Assembly: GCA_009697495.1 (NCBI GenBank)
Contig: SHUN01000120.1
Span: forward strand, 1-7,854
DNA length: 7,854 nt
Direction: 5' to 3'
DNA from: Bryobacterales bacterium
GTDB taxonomy: Bacteria; Acidobacteriota; Terriglobia; Bryobacterales; Bryobacteraceae
In this document: positions 6,663 to 7,854 of the stretch, one piece after another
How the letters are laid out: each line of letters starts with the position of its first letter
Position numbering within the stretch: the stretch's first letter is position 1
Position numbers and translations under genes: made by a program
The notes under the pieces: model-generated
What the model saw: the letters and a program-made list of their open reading frames with translations, nothing else
What the model was told of the DNA's origin: nothing
Databases searched by the model: none

Positions 6663-6692
6663 AGTTCCTTTGAGTGTAGCTACCATGGAAGC
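6663..6692. promoter_or_regulatory. 30-bp divergent spacer with GTAGCTAC palindrome
   Basis: The start codons of the thioesterase (minus) and TPR (plus) genes are separated by only 30 bases. A perfect 8-base palindrome GTAGCTAC (6676-6683) sits close to the centre. The spacer is too short for two complete standard promoters, so promoter elements must overlap the neighbouring 5' coding ends or the start sites are misjudged. No function for the palindrome is established. Confidence 0.3.
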
Positions 6693-7004
6693 ATGAGTGC
6701 ACGCGCCACCGCCCTGCGAGCTTTGCTCGAACACGACCCCAAGAACTCCTTTGTCCGCTACGGACTCGCCCTCGACCATGCCAACAGAGGCGAGTTGGAA
6801 GCCGCCGTCGCCGAATTCCGGACAGTGGTCGCCAATGACCCCAACTACTGCGCGGCCTATTTCCACGGCGGCCAAACGCTCGAAAAGCTCGGGCAACTCC
6901 CAGGCGCCGCCGAACTCTACCGCGCTGGAATCGAAGCCGCCCAACGCACCGGCGACGCCCACACACGCTCCGAACTCGAAGGCGCGCTTAGCATGATCGC
7001 CTGA
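6693..7004 (+). CDS. Small TPR-repeat protein
   Basis: The 103-residue, all-helical protein consists of about two and a half tetratricopeptide repeats. TPR 1 spans roughly 17-50 (NSFVRYGLALDHANRGELEAAVAEF, then DP), TPR 2 spans 51-84 (NYCAAYFHGGQTLEKLGQLPGAAELY), and a half repeat covers 85-102. The W/F-LG-Y-A-P pattern is recognisable, with 'DP' ending each unit. There is no signal peptide or membrane segment, so it is likely a cytoplasmic protein-binding scaffold. Its partner is not indicated by the neighbours. ATG 6693 has only GGAAG at 6687-6691, a base from the start codon, so translation may be weak or from a very short leader. The gene is divergent from the thioesterase and convergent with the ORF at 7024. 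Codon use matches the operon genes. Confidence 0.83.
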   Translation: MSARATALRALLEHDPKNSFVRYGLALDHANRGELEAAVAEFRTVVANDPNYCAAYFHGGQTLEKLGQLPGAAELYRAGIEAAQRTGDAHTRSELEGALSMIA

Positions 7005-7023
7005 TTGCCTGCTCCAGCCACGG

Positions 7024-7338
7024 TCACTTGAAGTGTTCGGGAATCGGCAATTTCACTTTCCCAACCTTCCCGTGGATTCGCACCGCCAATTCAGCCTCCC
7101 GATCCGTGGAAGCAAACAGCGGCTTCCCGTCTTCTCCCGTCGATGGGAAAACCAGCCAAAATATTTCATATGAATAGTCTCGCGGAGCTACGGCCGCGAG
7201 GGCTGGATACTCACGTAACTTAGGATTACTGATACCGCGAACGGCTCGCCGCGTCGCGGACGCTTCCCGCCTCGGACCGAGCAATGCAACCCAATCGCTT
7301 GGAATAATCCCAGACCCTTCGCGTGGATCGATTTCCAC
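7024..7338 (-). CDS. Hypothetical protein, probably truncated at its N-terminus
   Basis: I do not recognise a named family. The 104-residue reading from GTG 7338 begins EIDPREGSGIIPSDWVALLGP, then has a basic stretch (RREASATRRAVRG), then RDYSYEIFWLVFP, GKPLFAS, and ends REAELAVRIHGKVGKVKLPIPEHFK. The alternating hydrophobic pattern suggests a beta-rich domain, and the ending reads like a natural C-terminus. The same frame is open back to 7389 (a stop follows at 7390-7392) and reads GDIVLQ just before the GTG, which looks like part of the same strand. However, this stretch has no ATG, GTG or TTG, and GTG 7338 has no ribosome binding site. The likeliest explanation is a 5'-truncated or frameshifted remnant of a longer gene. 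The other possibility is a small intact protein with a non-standard start. There is no signal peptide. The stop is 19 nt from that of the convergent TPR gene. Confidence 0.5.
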   Translation of the reverse strand: MEIDPREGSGIIPSDWVALLGPRREASATRRAVRGISNPKLREYPALAAVAPRDYSYEIFWLVFPSTGEDGKPLFASTDREAELAVRIHGKVGKVKLPIPEHFK

Positions 7339-7389
7339 TTGAAGGACTATGTCGCCCGTACCGAGTGATAGACACTTGGATCGTTCGTG

Positions 7390-7854
7390 TCATTGGGCCA
7401 TTTAACTCCGGATCTCAGTATGTACTATTGCGCCAACCAACCGGATGACGCCCTGTTTTCCCTCCATCGTTCCCCGGCGCAATCCAATTCGATTCCGCAT
7501 CGCCCTGCCCTCGCTTTTTCATTTAGCAACCGAGACTGGAATTTTTACCGGAACCATCAAAGACGCCGGGACGGAGGAGGCGATCTCAACCTACTATTTC
7601 CGTTACGGGGCATCCCAGGCAGCGGATGTCTACCTTGCCGAAATCAAGGAGTCTTCGCGCGCCTCCGATATTGCGCCCGAGCAAGCCTACTTGCCAACAT
7701 CGGTGCGGCAATGAACGGGTTGGCCGAAATGGCCGTTCCGGAATCCGCGATACGGGTTACACCGCTGGCGTTTTTCCGACGGCTAGTTCCAGCTATGTCA
7801 GCAATCACCAGAAAAACGTAGTTTCCCGGCCCTTGGGCCGAGTTCGGCAACATC
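7390..7854. other. Right-end region without a supported gene
   Basis: About 460 bases with no coding region I can defend. A plus-strand frame from ATG 7445 to 7714 gives 89 residues, with a stretch that could be protein-like (GIFTGTIKDAGTEEAISTYY, around 7545-7604). It has no ribosome binding site, and it ends in the middle of an otherwise ordinary run. Further right, plus-frame readings such as TGYTAGVFPTASSSYVSN (about 7755-7808) and a minus-strand frame from 7853 to 7644 are both open, and none matches a family I know. Short protein-like segments in different frames, each cut by stops, are what a decayed gene would look like, but chance is not excluded. No tRNA, terminator hairpin with T-run, insertion-sequence end or repeat array was seen. 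Confidence 0.4.

Noticed and set aside
6232..6966. 244-codon minus frame through the thioesterase and TPR genes
   Set aside because: It crosses both real genes in the wrong frame and is very Arg/Gly-rich without motifs.
7445..7714. 89-codon plus-strand frame with a beta-domain-like stretch
   Set aside because: The fragment around 7545-7604 looks somewhat natural, but there is no start signal and no recognisable family, so it is described only as a possible remnant.
7387..7821. 144-codon plus-strand frame from GTG 7387
   Set aside because: Composition is irregular (many Cys, Arg and Asn clusters), there is no ribosome binding site, and no family pattern. It overlaps other equally open frames.
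7644..7853. 69-codon minus-strand frame at the window edge
   Set aside because: It starts at the very edge, shows no known motif and competes with plus-strand frames over the same bases. More sequence is needed to judge it.

Overview
The window is a stretch of a GC-rich bacterial chromosome that carries mainly housekeeping genes. The run yicC-gmk-rpoZ-coaBC, followed by a 4Fe-4S uracil-DNA glycosylase, tmk and holB, fits many Gram-negative-type bacteria. The Sm-like protein ending in a [17 protein letters not shown] tail and the small two-repeat TPR protein are most like what I know from Acidobacteriota (Solibacter/Bryobacter-like). That assignment is inference from protein style, because no rRNA or marker phylogeny is possible here.

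Layout. Positions 1-225 hold the 3' end of a PIN-domain (VapC-like) gene that starts before the window. Positions 272-5732 hold seven same-strand genes packed as an apparent operon: yicC, gmk, rpoZ, coaBC, a family 4 uracil-DNA glycosylase, tmk and holB. Gaps are 7-10 nt or the genes overlap: 4 nt at yicC/gmk and 8 nt at both udg/tmk and tmk/holB. A 187-nt, partly AT-rich gap then leads to a small hfq-like gene (5920-6171). It ends tail-to-tail, with interleaved stop codons, against a hotdog-fold acyl-CoA thioesterase on the minus strand (6168-6662). Thirty bases beyond that gene's start, a small TPR protein gene (6693-7004) runs in the opposite direction. The last 850 bases are less orderly: a minus-strand ORF without a convincing start (7024-7338), which looks like the C-terminal part of a larger protein, and then about 460 bases with no gene I can support.

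How the genes fit together. The operon joins RNA turnover (YicC), GMP to GDP (Gmk), the RNA polymerase omega subunit (RpoZ), coenzyme A synthesis (CoaBC), uracil removal from DNA (UDG), dTMP to dTDP (Tmk) and the clamp-loader subunit delta' (HolB). Tmk, UDG and HolB make a plausible sub-module: Tmk feeds the dTTP pool, UDG repairs uracil in DNA, and HolB serves the replicase. Post-transcriptional control appears twice, as the YicC endoribonuclease at the head and the Hfq-like chaperone just after the operon.

I found no CRISPR array, transposon, prophage, tRNA or rRNA, and no convincing new multi-gene system. The points most worth checking are the divergent Hfq, the delta' subunit without its zinc module, the interleaved hfq/thioesterase stops, and the apparently decayed right end.
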